From: Symbiodinium microadriaticum
Lineage: Eukaryota; Sar; Dinophyceae; Suessiales; Symbiodiniaceae
DNA: 64,000 nucleotides
Assembly: GCA_001939145.1 (NCBI GenBank)
Contig: LSRX01001477.1
Span: forward strand, 60,229-124,228
Direction: 5' to 3'
Shown: positions 11,531 through 24,249 of the stretch, piece after piece
How the letters are laid out: the number at the start of each line of letters is the position of its first letter
Numbering within the stretch: the stretch's first letter is position 1
Program-made: the position numbers and the translations under genes
Notes under the pieces: model-generated
Database searches by the model: none
Told to the model about the DNA's origin: nothing
Seen by the model: the letters and a program-made list of their open reading frames with translations, nothing else

Positions 11531-11808
11531 AGGGGGAACCAAGCTTACAACTGCAGCAGGCAAGGTCGATAAGGTCGTTTCGACCTCATCCACCAAGATC
11601 CTTTCGACCAAACGAAGGGCTTCCAGGCCGGCTGTGTTTGCCAGCCCACAGTTCATCGAGCAACTAAAGACGAACCTCCAACTTCAAGACAACAAGTGAG
11701 GTCAGGGCTAACACTCAGGCACTTCACATTTGAACCCTCACTCACTGCTTGCTTATCCATCCGACCTCTACACACAGCCTCCATGCCTGAATATCCGCGA
11801 TGCCTTCC

Positions 11809-12410
11809 AGAGCAGGCAACCACATCAGCAGGTGAGCTGCGTAGCTGAAAGTCGGCAAGCCCACGTCTCAACATTGCCATCGAGTAAAGCATCGAGCAGG
11901 GCTCAAGACATACTTCAGGTTCAGCGTCCGAATCTGAGATGCCCACCAGGGCAGGGAACAGCATCATCCAGCGGGCCGTAGAGCTGAATGTCAGCAAGCC
12001 CACGACATTTCAGTGCAACAGGCGGAGGAAACCTCCTTGTAGCCAGCCCCAAGCAGGCCCCAAAGCACATCCTTCAGGTGTATCTGCAGAAAAAGCCACC
12101 GACTCCGAACTCCTGCGCGCGGTCAAGCCAGTGCCCCCGCACACAGGAACAAGTTCATCTGGGCCAGGCAGTTTTGTCACATCCTGTTGAAGACGTCGTC
12201 CAGGGGGCACTGGGCACCCATCTCATCAGCACCACGAAAAGCGGATAACCAGAGCCTTCAGCATGGGTAGTGGATAGCAGCGTCGCGGGGCCCGGGCCCG
12301 TCTCACATCGCTTCAGCTTGGCAGCCATCCAGAAACGTCTGTAGTGTCCATCGGGCAGGCAACAGCGTCGTCAAGTCAATCCACAGGCCGTCAAGCCATC
12401 ATGACCGCGC
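11809..12410. repeat. Weak degenerate tandem repeat, period near 135-138 bp
   Basis: A 56-bp segment starting GCAGGCAACCACATCAGCAG (11813) recurs 138 bp later (11951) with about 75 percent identity by eye, sharing CAAGCCCACG at its end. A further similar start, GGCAGGCAACAGCGTCGTCA, lies at about 12355, about three periods on. Units in between are poorly preserved. No gene is seen from 11.5 to 13.3 kb; local CCAAAAACAGTGCAA duplicates occur at 13006-13046. Confidence 0.4.
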
Positions 12411-13339
12411 CAGCGAGGCGAAGGGGGACCATCTTTCTTCGGCCAGCATAAAGCAAACTGACCACAAGCAGAGAAACTTGTACCCAGTCGGTAGTTGTTG
12501 GCGTCCGTATTTTCTCCACTTGCGCCCCACAGCCCTAGTGCAAGGCTGGTCAGTGTCTTGTACAGTCGAGCACCCATCTCGTCCTCTCATCAACAGCAGA
12601 GGCCGCTGGCGTCCATGGGGCGGCGAACAAACAGCCATGTTTCCAGTGCATGGCAGTGTGCATGTTGGCGTACCTGTTCCTCGAATGCCCCTGAAGCAGC
12701 CAAAGGCACTCCAGGAAGGTTCTGTCCTCAGGTCAGTGGGCTGCCACGCGCACGGGTATCCATGGCTCAGTCAAGCTACGTATTCGTGCTGCCACTGGCA
12801 AGAAGACCCTTTCCCTCACAGGGGCAGGTTCACAGGGCATAAGCTTCAGAGGGGATAGACCCTCAGCATGTCGTCTTCGTCGTCAACGAGATGAAAAGGA
12901 TGATCATCGACGCGACCTCATCGACAATCATCGACAGACTCGCAGACAAGGCAGAGCAGTGCATGAGGGGGGGGGGTAAAGGCAAGCAGCAATGGTGGCA
13001 AGAATGCCAAAAACAGTGCAAGGGCAAAGTGGCCCAAAAACAGTGCAAAGACAGCGCAAGGCAGGGACAAAGCACAAGAGGCAAAATACACCACAGTAGG
13101 TGATCCCTGGAGTCGCCCTTAGCATGAAGCCTGATATGCCGTTCGGTACCTGAGCAAGAGCTACAAGCGCTCGGCGGCCTGAGGTTAGTGACATGAGGGG
13201 ATGGTGCATGTTTCAGTAGAGGCTTCGGTTTTGGGCAGGCAAGGCAAGCAGTTCCAGTGTCAGCAGCGCAACATAGTGCACAAGGAGATTATGGTGCATA
13301 CAAGGAGACAGTACGGGCACGGATGCCACAAACATCGAA

Positions 13340-13900
13340 GCACTCATGGTCCCTTGACCACGACAGCAGGGGCTTGGTAGGCCTGACCGTCCATCCAGAC
13401 AGTGACCATCTCCTGCTGTGTTTCTGGGCCCAAGTTGATGATCTGTGCGCCCGTGGGCAGTGCACGCATGGGGACTCTGCATGCACCGGGGAGCCCTCCC
13501 AAAGTTTGGGGGAGAGCCGGTGGGCTGCTCAGAGGCATGGAGGCATGGATGGCAAGTTGCTTGCTTGGGCCAAGGTGGCAGGTTGTGCCGTTGCCGCCCA
13601 TTGGCCTGGGGGCTGGTGTGGGGGTGGGCCTGTAGTCTCAGCGGGCAGGTCCAGTGCCGGCTCGGTGGGGGCGCCTTGGGACGCGAGGCGTTCATCTTGC
13701 TGACCTTGGTGGAGACTTGGTTCACCATCTCGGTGAGGGTGTCAGCCTTGGTGGCCGTGGCCTCGGTCTGCGTGGCCCACTTCGTGAGCTCATCCTGGAA
13801 CTCGCGGAGTTGACAGAGAACTTTTGTGACCCCTGGTGAGTCACTTGGTGTCGACGAGGCCGAATCACCCCAGTGTTTCACCCAGTCATCGAGTCTGCGT
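13340..13900 (-). pseudogene. Unknown coding fragment with coiled-coil N-terminus, frameshifted
   Basis: Directly after a (TACA)n tract the minus strand reads [20 protein letters not shown], then a heptad-like helix with FQDELTKWATQTEATATKAD. Around 13590-13600 the good frame changes, and the second frame continues with LPTGAQIINLGPETQQEMVT to a stop at 13344. The break suggests a retroelement gag-like or other decayed ORF, but no zinc knuckle or other signature is present. The N-terminal open frame runs into the microsatellite, so the true start is unknown. Confidence 0.4.
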
Positions 13901-13956
13901 ACATACATACATACATACATACATACATACATACATACATACATACATTACATACA

Positions 13957-13996
<40 letters not shown>

Positions 13997-14215
13997 GGCA
14001 AGGCACGGCATGGCACGGCACGCATGCACGCAAGCACAATATACATATATATATATATATGTACATACATATCTATATATATATGTATATATATATATGT
14101 ATGTATATATATGAATACATATATATATATATAAACATCGACACACACACATATGTATATACATATATATGTATATACACATACACACAGACACATACCG
14201 ATGCACACATGTACA
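13898..14215. repeat. (TACA)n and (TA/ATAC)n microsatellite tract
   Basis: Long TACA and TACAT runs (13900-13990) are followed by a short GC-normal CATGGCACGGCACG segment, then TA- and ATAC-rich sequence. A TA run at about 14480-14500 and a diverged copy of the TTTTTNGCACTCGC core (14529-14560) follow. Long frames here are repeat artefacts. Confidence 0.9.
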
Positions 14216-14659
14216 TAAGTGCTCTGACGTACATGTACATGTGCACCTATACCAGTAGCTGTTTAAATCGACTTATCTATGCCACTAGAGGTGCGTCTCT
14301 CTCTGTGTGTGTGTGCGTGCGTGAGTCTGTGTCTATGGGTATAATTAAAACTCTATGTGTGCGTCTGTGTATGTGTATGTGCATGCAGGTGCATGCGCAA
14401 GTCTGTGTGCCATATGTACATGTGTGGATCTCTCCCTCCCCCGAAATGTGTATAAAATACATATACTATAAATATTATTTATTTATATATATATATACAC
14501 GCAAACTATGTAAACATATGGACAGCTACTTTTTGGCACTCGCTCTGGCCAGTTACCTCGCCTACAGACAGCTGCTTAAAGGTTTGCATTCTGCCATTCT
14601 GTGTCCTTGGATATCCTTGGTTTCTCATTCGTTTCATCGAGCTGCCACCATGCCCGCAG

Positions 14660-15125
14660 CCACACCAACAAACAAACACACACACACACACAAGGCAATT
14701 TGCGTGTCGCTTACCCTTTTCAGCATCCTCATGGTTGGGCAAAGAAGCAACAAGAGTGATCGAACCATTAGGCTAGTCGACCTGCCCACTGATGATGACA
14801 ACCCGCAACCCTCCGCATCATCTTCTTCTTCCGCAAGACCATCACAATAAGCAAAAGCAAAGTAGCATATCGGGTTGACAAGCCTCCGAACGGCTATCCG
14901 GTGTCCGGTGCGAGGCCGGATGCATACCACTGGCTCTGTTTCTCGACGAGCACTAAGGAACTGCATGGGGTCTCCCTAACGTCTTTGGACCAGAACGGCA
15001 GGATCCTTGCCATACTCCTGATTTAGGGTGGTCCGGGCAAGCCGCAGGACCTCGTAGCCGACCACCGCCTCATCCACGAGCCCGGCTGCCAGCAGCTCCA
15101 AACCAGTCCAACGCCTCACAAAGCA
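14660..15125 (-). CDS. Unknown coding exons
   Basis: At 14985-15120 the minus strand reads GLELLAAGLVDEAVVGYEVL and then RLARTTLNQEYGKDPAVLVQ, a clear helical coding exon without a methionine. A second possible exon at 14880-14966 contains RRETEPVVCIRPRTGHRIAV. The tandem-helix look is reminiscent of TPR-like repeats, but one exon is too little to say. The 3' side runs into (CA)n at about 14670-14693. No start or stop is fixed. Confidence 0.4.
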
Positions 15126-15939
15126 CAGGGGGCACCCGGCTCAGAATCCCCCATGTCTGCTAAACTCGTACATGCCACAACGACAGAAGACAAAATGACT
15201 TTGTCACAGACCTGGCACCCTTGCGGCAGTATGATATAACACAATTAGTTGATAGTTCAGCATGCTATAGTATTGCGATAATGTACCATGGGTTTGGGCT
15301 GTGGCCTGGAATTGAAGAGGAGCACGTCCCGATGCATGCTGCGAGGAAGCTTAGCCTGCGCCACAGCACATGCACGTCTTCACTTGCCTCCCCTTACTGC
15401 CTTACTTCTTGCGAGGAGCAGGGTGGTTGCAACCTCCAGCCCTGCCGAGAAGGCTCTACAAGTAGCATCCTAGGCTGAAAGCCTCCAAAAAAGACCACGC
15501 TGCGCCGTTCTGCCCGGCGCCTTCATGAGCTGTGTCTGAAACGGGGAGAAGACCAGGCCCAGGTCCACAGCTGGGATGAAAAAGAATCCTACATACAGGC
15601 AGGGGTCCATGTCACAAGGCGCGGAGTGGCGCAGTAGCCTTAGAGCCTTAGGGGAGCTCTCCTGCGTCCCGGGACATGAGCCGGAAATCGAAGGCCAAAC
15701 CTGGGAGTTGGGCGAGCAGACGATCTCGGACTTGGGGGTGCTTTGAGCTTAGAAAGGATTGGGAGCAAAGGGGTTCCTTACATCAAGCGAAGAGGCCCAT
15801 CATTCCACCGGTCGCGCACCAGTGGCCCCGGATGGCTGCTACAGTCGGCCGTGGAAAATAGCAGATCCTGAAAGAAGGGCTACCTGATGATCGTACTCTC
15901 TGCCGCTATTCCATTCACAGATCAAGAACCATGGCCATC

Positions 15940-17650
15940 ATGGTGACTCCTTGCGATCAGCCGATCCGTTTGCTTCAAGAGGTTCGCCGCCTCGTCTGGG
16001 TGCTTGTCCAGGTAGTTCAAGTCCATTCCGTTGGACCAAAACTTGCCTGAGCTCAACCCCCAAAGCCTCTCCTTCCAAGTTTAGGAAGGGCTCTGCTGGC
16101 GAAGCTTCCCTTGTTGGTGACGACAAGCACCTGTGAATGGAAGGGCCAACCGGCGGCCAACGTGAAAAGCTGCAGGGCACGAGGCTCTCTCTAGTCTGGA
16201 GAGGCACATTGACGGAGTCATCTCTCTCGACAGCATCGAGTGCGGCAGTCATGGCTCGCAGCATCACCTCGCGTATTTGATACAGCTCTTGAGGTGCACA
16301 GCCAAAAAGGGCCGGCAAAAGCAAGTCGAGGAGCAGGGTTGAATCGGTGTTCTTGTCGAGAGGTCCCCCATGGTAAGGTTCCAGACTCTCCCAGCAAAGT
16401 CAGCACCGCCACTCCCTCTCCTAAGCGGTGCAAAGCGCTTCGAGTGCGAACCCTGACATCCATGAACAAGCTCAGGGTCGAATGCTGAGGGACACCTCAT
16501 CGAAAAAGCTCGTCGAAGCCATGCAGCCGCATGATATGGCAGACTTTGTTCTGAATGGCTGTGGTGGAATGCAGGCATACCGACACAGTCAGAGGTCGAG
16601 CAAGATTTGCAGAAGACTTTTCATAGCCCCCAAGCAGGCGCGCCAGGCACAAAAAGCAGGGCGCGAGGCTCCAGTTCCGGGTCCAAGCTCAGACGCTCAG
16701 AGCCATCCGGGGTCCGTGTTGTTGGAATCATCCTTGTCGGGAGGTCTGGGGACGGCTCGCGGAGCTGCGCGGGAGCGGGCGCCGCCTGGGAGCGGGCGCC
16801 TGGGAAGCCAGACTCTGAGGCTGCTACCCAATCGTACACGTTTTGGCAAACGATGCAGTTGTATCCTCGGCGCAGTCGAGACACTGTGCCTCTCGCAGCA
16901 AAGATGCTCTTGCGTTTTTGAGGTCTTTGCTACGCTGGAGCCGGTGCAAGAGAATGTCCTGGATTGAAAGCTTCGCTTGGAGTCTCAGAGCCTCTTCGAA
17001 CTGACCCCACAACAGGGTGCACTGACCGATTGAAAGGAGACAGCTGACTGAACATACAGTAACTGCCCTGTGGATCTTTCAAGGGTTTAGGGGCGCCAAG
17101 GAATGGCGAGGCAATTGAAGAATAACATCTACATAGAGAGTGCCCGGACCCCCCTGCCTGCAACTCCTGCTCAAAGCGCAGGTCCTGCTCGACTTGCATC
17201 AAAAGATGCTGTCAGTGAAACCCTCGCCCTCGCGCCTTGAACCAGTTGTGCCGGATGGCGACACCCAGCGGTGCTGTGAACAAATGCGGCTCACCCTGAG
17301 GCTGTCTGTCAGAGCTGTATGCGGGAACTAGCGGGAAAAGGTCTCAACTCTTGGCTGCGCCGCAAACCCGCCCTGAGCTGCTGGCAAGAGCCGTCACCTG
17401 GGTTCAGGTTTGGACTCATCGGTAGACGCAAGACTGGCAGTGCTTGCAAACCGCTTCGTCCGCTCTGTTGTCCACAATAGCCTCTTTGCTCGTTTGCTTC
17501 TTGCTAACCTTTGCAAAGCATCTCTTTTTCCCGGCAGGCCGTGTGCGCTCGGAGCCGCCAGTTGCAAAAGGAGATTCCCTTAGATTCTGGAGGCGTCTTA
17601 CTAAGGTTTCCGACGCCAGCAGAAAGGACCAACTCGAACAGTCCTGCATT
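15940..17650 (-). CDS. Unknown multi-exon helical protein
   Basis: Minus-strand exon-like segments are: 17416-17649, basic, containing KRCFAKVSKKQTSKEAIVDN and ending with C-x2-C spacing (CKHCQSC); 17130-17202 (LMQVEQDLRFEQELQAGG); 16830-17010, helical, with LRLQAKLSIQDILLHRLQRS; 16180-16350 with YQIREVMLRAMTAALDAVER; and 15945-16105 with FLNLEGEALGVELRQVLVQR. Together they suggest one mostly helical protein just downstream of the TMEM2-like gene. No family was recognised and boundaries are approximate. 15200-15930 holds no convincing gene. Confidence 0.4.
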
Positions 17651-17754
17651 TGGCTGTGCGGTCTCTGCCGCTGGTTTCCACACTTGTGGTGGGCCTGTAC
17701 ACGTCGCCCGAGTTCGGGGGACTCAAAGCAAAACAGTAAAACATATACTTGTGA

Positions 17755-20700
17755 CTACTGCAGCGGAAGGTCACGGATGGGCTTCTCGGCGGGCAGAGTG
17801 GTTCGCCCAAGGAGGCTTGGCGCCTCTTGGCGAGGAGGGCGAATCTGAGAGATGCAGCTAGGCCGGGCCCGGGCACGGCGTCTCGAGGTGTACCAGCAAA
17901 GAGCAGCGAGGAGACTGAGGAATAAGGCGCTTAGGAGCAAAGCAATTAGTCCCACAAAAAGATCCGAGTCTCCAGTCGCTCCAATCGCGGACTCTTGAGT
18001 TTCTGGGCAAGGCAGGTAGGGATCGAAGCCGCACCAGCGGCACTCCATGTGGCTCCCATCTGCATTGCAACCAAGACCTCCTCTCAGACAAGAGGGGTCC
18101 CACGTGAAGGGCGTCCTTTTCGGAGGCCCGGGATTCGGAAAATCACAGTCGCCAGAGGGCGGAGGCCTGGCCCACACAGGCTGCGCCGTCGTGCCCGATC
18201 CAAGCACATCCTCACTGTCCTCACTTCTCTCGCCTCTTGACCACGGAAGCATAGAGTGGTACCAGTTCGTAGCATCCGCCGCACCTGGACACTCTTCGAC
18301 CGGTATGCCTGAGCCGCACCACAGCCCGTAGGTACCAAAGGACTTGCCGCAGAAGAAGCGCGGCTTCGTTGCTTTGAGGTATGCCGCACAAGCAGAACGC
18401 CCCAGCACCCGCCTTGACGTCCGCCGCTCCCTGTCAGGGGCAAGGATTGTCGGAGCACCTGTTTCCAAACCAAACGAATCCGGAGAATAGACGTAAGAGC
18501 CCTCGATGTAGGGAGACTCCCAAGCGATGCAATCAAAGCTGACGATCTGTGAAGTTGCGGTCATTCGGGTGCCAGTGCCAAGGGCCTGGACGGCCCACGC
18601 AAAGTCCCGGTCCTTTGTCAAGTTCTGTCGCAGTTCCCGACTGCCCTCAAAATAGATCGGATTCCCGTTGCCTCCGAAAGCACACTTGGGCTTGGCCACG
18701 CGGAAGCTTGGCGAGGAGCTGGCAGTTAGGAGCCAGCGGCTGTTCTTGATGTGAATGCCAGCATCGTAGAGCTGGAAGAAGGTCTCCGAGAGGTCACCGC
18801 TGATGAATAGCGACCTTTCAAAGACCAGCGTGAAGCCTGGGGGTGATGCTTCTGTAACCTTGAAGCATGCCGTGGTGAGCTCAGGCATGCTGGCAGCAAT
18901 ATGTCGGCAGTTCCAAAACACGGCACCGGTGAAGTGGATGTAACCACCGGAGGTCCAGACAGCTCGAGACTCTGACGGTGCAGGGCCTCCGGAAATGTGA
19001 GCCGCAAGGAAGTCTTCGAAGCGGTTCGCCTGGAAGCGGTAGCTCCGCTGCGCCAAAGGCAAGCTCGGATCAAAGCGCATGGGGACCCAGGAGCTGGATC
19101 CCTCCAAGGGACCTCTGGAAAGCCGAAAAAACAAGACCCCAAACCCTCGCAGGGAGCTCTAGAGTAACTTCCATGTCTGAGTGCTGCGACGATTGCCATG
19201 GTGGCTTTTTCAAAGTCAGGCCTGAGCAGCTGGAGCAGGCATCGCTCCAACAGGGGACGTGTTCGTCGGCAGAGTTCATCACTCGACCATCCACATGCAC
19301 TCCCCGGGATGCTGTGCCCACCGCATTGCGACGGAAAACTGGAACTCGGGTGCGGGACGGCTCTTGTCTTAACCACCAACTCCCAAAGCCGTGGCCACTC
19401 CTGACGCTTTCCGCACTCTGCGCCCTCTCTCCCTGCCTAGAAAGGACCACCGCTTTAGTCGGCCGTGCTTTCGGACCCGGGAACTGAAAAAGCTACACAG
19501 CTCCAAGAAACACGAGGCTGCGCTGGCAGTCCTGGTATCGTTGAAGTACCGGGCGCTCAAGCCCATAGCTGTCACGGGGTTTCGGCGGCGACAGAGCTCG
19601 AGGGTCGGGAGCGCTGCGAGCCCACATCCATCGGGGAAGGTAAACCAGTAGCCCGTGCCAACTCCGATCACATGATTCTCGGAAAAGCTGTTGTTCGGAT
19701 TCGTGATCCAGAAGCCTGAAGGCCCCAACTGCAGGTTGGTGCGTGGCCCCTTCCCAAATATCCAGTCACTGCAAACCGATCCGCCTTGGTGGACGGAGAT
19801 AATCAAGTTTCTGTCGAAGGAGTTGCCAGTCTCGATGCCATCTTCAAGATAAAAGGCGTGACCGAAGGTCTGGAAGCAAACGTTGCTCTGCACCTGTACA
19901 CCTTCACTTCCATGTATAGTCACGCAGCGTTGGAAGTTGTGGTGAAGAGAGCTGTTTCGGATGTAATGGCCATATGCATTGCCTGCCAGGTGCCAATGTA
20001 CTGGATACCTTGCCATTTCCAGCGCCTGCCCCAGCAAGGAGAATTCTGAATGCTCGATGTGGATCCTGGAGTTTTGGACGAAAAGCAGGTGGCCCCCAAA
20101 GCAGGCGCGACGCACTCGTTGCAGGGCTAAGGCATCCATGACGACGGAGCTATAGGCCTTCTGGCACCCGGCCCAGAGCTCTGAATCCCCCGAGATCCGA
20201 AGATTCCGGGTCAGCAAGCCCACGGGAGCATTGAGACGAGCTTCTCCGAAGGCTCCCTCGTGCCTGGCCCGAAGCCCTTCTTGGAGTACCAGCTCTTTCC
20301 CTTCGACTGCCAGAACTCGGGCCATCTCGGAGTCCTCCAGCTCGTCGGAGCTGGCACCGACCACCACCGAATCGCCTGGCCTCCAGTTCCTGACCAGAGA
20401 CACCCTTCAAACAGCACCATAAATGCCAAAGCACCGGCTCTTGCAGGCAAAAACCCATAAAAACACACACGCACAACAAGAGAAACCAACTGCTCTAGTA
20501 GAAGAGACGACGATGCTTCCTTGCTGCGAGGTGCACTGCTTCGGACAGCACAATTTTGGTGTCCCCTCGGAGGGCCGTCTGCTCCAAATACTGCCACGAA
20601 GCGCGGGGGCAACCGTGCAGCTCCAAGCGCCCGGTACTCGTCACCAACAGAGCCTCAAGAAGAAAAAAACCACCCGCAAGCAACCAAACTTAGCCCAGTT

Positions 20701-21786
20701 TCCTCCCCTTCACCCCCCCCCCCCCCAAATCCACCCGACAGATCACTCACCCTAGGCCTTCGGAAAGGCTGTGCTCAGTCCATCGCCATCGGCTACGTCT
20801 GGCAGCCCGGCTTGGCGCCAGCTGAAGTTAACTGCGGCATCCCTCTCCTGCAATTTGCCACATGAACTGCTTAGAAGTAGCTTTAGCCTTGGGCCTGTTA
20901 GCCCCATAAACTTATTGAAACTCTGACTATGCTGTCGGCTCCTCCCAGGAGCCAAGCAGACGCAGCTGGAAGTCGCCCTCGTGGGGCTTTTCCGGGCTGC
21001 AACCCACCCAAAGCTCCCCATCCAAGCGAAGGGCGCCGGTCGACAACTCGGCAGTTCCGAGGTTTTGGGGAGCTGTCTAGAAGAAAGGCACCCCCCCTTT
21101 CTTCGGGGGCCCCGATTCAGCATATTGACACCAAGGGTCAGGCCCTACAATCGCCTTTGCAAGTCTTTTCTCAGCTACCAGCCCGTAGCATTGGACTTAG
21201 GTCCCCGAGGCCTCGATGTGGGCCTTCGGATGCACGACGAGGCGTGCGCTCTGCCGGATTCTCAATGTCCGGCTGCGCAAGCTTAAGGCCTGGCTGTCAT
21301 GATCCTCAGCGCCCAAGAGGCCTCGACTGATGTCTCTCCGAAAGGTCGTAATCCCCGTTCGAGAGCTTGACCGAAAGACCCATCAAATCTAGTTACATGT
21401 CTAGGGAGCTGTACCGACATAGGAAATACCACCTATGTCAAGGATCTCAGGGCGCCCGAAACAAAGGGAAAGGCGCTGGCATTATCACGGAAGCTGGTCT
21501 CTACACGGAAGCGAAAGATGAGCCGAAGAAGGGCTTTGCCAAGAATCAATCGGTGGAAAGCTCCAGATCTACCGTAGGGCCGCCCTGCAAGCTGCAAGGC
21601 GGCAGAGCCTCTTCATAAGGGCAATCCATCGAGCATCGAGAGGAAGGGGAGGCGGGCCGAAGAGGATGAGATGTGCCCTTTTTGAGAGAGACAGCGGTTG
21701 GACATCGGCTCAAAGGAGCAGCAGAAGCCACACAGCTGAGCCCGCCACCGCAGCATACTTTGGCTGCATCTTCTGGTCCCAGCACA
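17755..21786 (-). CDS. TMEM2/CEMIP/PKHD1L1-like beta-helix type I membrane protein
   Basis: Segments in order on the minus strand follow. A candidate first exon at about 21786 has MQPKYAAVAGSAVWLLLLL, a good signal peptide. An exon at about 20545-20668 reads TGRLELHGCPRASWQYLEQT. A long exon from about 20389 to 19500 starts NWRPGDSVVV and contains RYPVHWHLAGNAYGHYIRNS, RCVTIHGSEGVQVQSNVCF, GHAFYLEDGIETGNSFDRN and GPSGFWITNPNNSF. The last exon runs from about 19123 to the stop at 17755. The YP-(I/V)-HWH, VTIHG and FLEDGIE series is diagnostic of the parallel beta-helix of the CEMIP/TMEM2/fibrocystin-like family (extracellular, hyaluronidase or unknown roles in animals). Near the C-terminus DLFVGLIALLLSALFLSLLA is a transmembrane helix followed by a basic tail, giving a type I topology. 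Sites between exons are approximate and intermediate exons at 20.7-21.7 kb are not resolved. Function in an alga is unknown. Confidence 0.75.
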
Positions 21787-22616
21787 TGTTGAGGCCTCTT
21801 AGTCTCGGCTTGGCGGTGTTTGTTGTCTTTCCATGGCACATCTCTTCCGCGTGCCTTGAGGATTCTCGGTTTTGAGGTGGGCCATATCCTGCAGACTTCA
21901 GGAAACCCGACGAAAAGGCAGCAGCCTCTACCGCGTCCTCGTAAGTTTCTGGCACATCATACCTCAGGTGTGCATCAGTGCCTAATAAGTTTAAAGCCCA
22001 AAGTCGAGAGTCCAGACGGGTAGCTCAGAACCGTGAACCGTGAACCCATGCGAGCCCCGCGCCACTCCTGCAAAAGTCCGAGTCCCTCCGGGGTGTTACG
22101 AACCTCGGGGCTTGCCGATTACATTTCATGATGCCGATTTTAGCTATTGGAATCAATTTTTAAAACTTTAGGGATTAAGGGTGTAGGCTCAGGGTTCCAG
22201 ATGACATGCCAAAAAACACCACCACTGTAGCGATCAGAGATACCAGCAGGAACGGCAAGAGCTGCGGTAGCTTCATTTTGACAATACTGACGGATGGCGC
22301 AGCCTGGTTTGCGAGAACATATGATTATGACGACAAGGATACGAGGAGCAAGCATAATCATGCGAAGAAGCGAGCACCAGAAACAGTGATCATTCCAGCA
22401 CGATTGGCAATCAGCAACTTTCTTCTATAAGCAGATACAAGCAGCAATGAACCGGAGGGACGACCATGATTCCGCCAGCTTGGATGCCCAGACAGTGATA
22501 AAGCACCACCAGGACGATGACAACCAACGGCCACAAAAACCATAACGACCACAACCACCATCATCAGAAGACCCAGGAGACCAATAACCTTCCGATTCTG
22601 AAATTCTCTTAACTCT

Positions 22617-24055
22617 TCACGCTTTCGACCATAGCGCCATGGGAATTAGAAACATCTGGCGTGTTAGGTTACATGCTTCCTGCTCAGCCGATGCCAGGTC
22701 TGTGGCGATGAAGAAGCCGCCGTTGATGAAGGTCTTTTGGTTGATGTCGTCAGTCCCCTTGTCGGCAGTTTCCACATGGTACTCCTCTGCAAACTCTCGG
22801 CGCGGAAACGAAAAAGGAACTACAAGCAGCGACTTTCTCGCCTGAGCTTCTTGTCTACTCACCTAAAAACTTCACAAATAGAGTAGAGGCATGTAGCAAC
22901 CCCTGGGCAAGGGGCCGGCACCTGCGAGAACATGATGAGCCTCGGCATGGTACCAGTCGTTCCGGGGTCTACGTTCTTCAAGCCCCAGCGTCTGTTTGCA
23001 CATTTCGAGAACTGGCTCACAAGCCTCAGGACACAGCTGTCACAATGTTCGAAGCTTTCTTCAAGCGGAAGTGCTACACGACTCATGCGGTGAGCATTGA
23101 CATTGAGCAAGCTGAACACCGAGCAGTAAGCTATTTGTCTCCAACCGCTTGCTGTACAGCGCACACGTAACGGAGGAGTGTACGTATTATAGTAAAGAAA
23201 AAGCCTGATCTCAGGATCTGGCAACGTGGTCCAAAGAGATCCAAAGAGTTGTTGAATTCTTCTTTGCAGAGCATGACCTTTTGGTCACGGATCTTGCTCC
23301 GCAGGGCCGCACGTCCGGCGGAAAGCTGTACAGTGGTCTTCGCAGTAGCCCACTGTTAAGAGCTCGATCAGCATGTTGGCTGCATCTCGGTGGTGCTTCT
23401 CATGGCCCATCGTGGAGTCGGGATCGCTGGCGAGATCCAGATGCATCGCCGGTTCGAAAGCCCTCATGTGAGCGCAGGCGAAGCCCTCCAATAGGATCGC
23501 ATGGTCACTTGTCGCTGTGACGTAGATCACAGGCAGGTACTGCAGGCGTGTCTCGCCTTGCAGCGACGTGGCCCTGTACCGATTGAGCCGCCGCACCGCT
23601 GCTCATTGCCGGGCACGCTCTCGATGACGGATTTGCCGAGTTTGCAATAGGCCTCGTACAGGACGTCGAAGGGCATTCGATAGCAGCCAGCAGCACTTCC
23701 TTTGCAGGAGTAGTATGCGGGGGAGACGGCTCCAAGAAACTGTGCCGCCGCACTGGTGAGCTCACACTAAATGCTGCAGCTCCGAAGCTTCAGGAGTTTT
23801 TTTAGCACAGTCGGACTCCAAAGATTCCCTAGCAATCGCGCAGACTGCATCCCTAACGGAGCTCTGCGATGCTTCCCTGAAAGGCTCCCGATAGGTCCTG
23901 TTCGGATGACGACTGCGGGTCCAGCTGTGTTGCGCCGGCTGGCTCTTACGCCTGAGTCTCATCTGGCTGGGTTCTTGCAGCCATCTCCTCACAAGGATCC
24001 ATGGAATGCCTATGCAACATCTGCCAGGGTCGGAGCCTGCAGACTCAAGTCGCAT
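22617..24055 (-). CDS. Unknown cysteine-containing multi-exon protein
   Basis: Minus-strand coding-like segments are: 23765-23890 (SVRDAVCAIARESLESDCAK); 23540-23760 with AAGCYRMPFDVLYEAYCKLG; 23285-23565 with YVTATSDHAILLEGFACAHM and later LLTVGYCEDHCTAFRRTC; 22870-23224 with LFLYYNTYTPPLRVRC and MPRLIMFSQVPAPCPGVATC; and 22640-22800 with EFAEEYHVETADKGTDDINQ and TFINGGFFIATDLASAEQEA. The many cysteines suggest a secreted or lumenal protein. Between the second and third segment the frame changes, so an unrecognised intron or a break lies near 23570. I do not recognise the family; it may continue into the exons upstream (24.2-26.1 kb). Confidence 0.45.
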
Positions 24056-24249
24056 CTCTCAAGGTCCAGCTTGCAAACTCAAGTCGCCTCTCGCAAGGTC
24101 CAGCCTACAAACGCATGCGACATCTGCCAATCCATTGGCTGAAGCGGGAGTTGAGGCTGTGAGCTGTGCTTGTTGAGGGCTGTTCTAGTGTCGTAGCAAA
24201 CCCTAACTGCGCTAGGCGGCTCAGCTTTTCGCCGGAAGCTTCCCCTCCC

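Noticed and set aside
13873..14850. Open frame of 325 codons starting with repeated His-Thr-Tyr-Ile
   Set aside because: It is a translation of TACA/ATAC microsatellites followed by (CA)n; no coding bias outside the repeats.
15620..15700. Possible tRNA (TGGCGCAGTAG resembles an A box)
   Set aside because: No acceptor stem, no anticodon arm and no convincing B box at the right distance.
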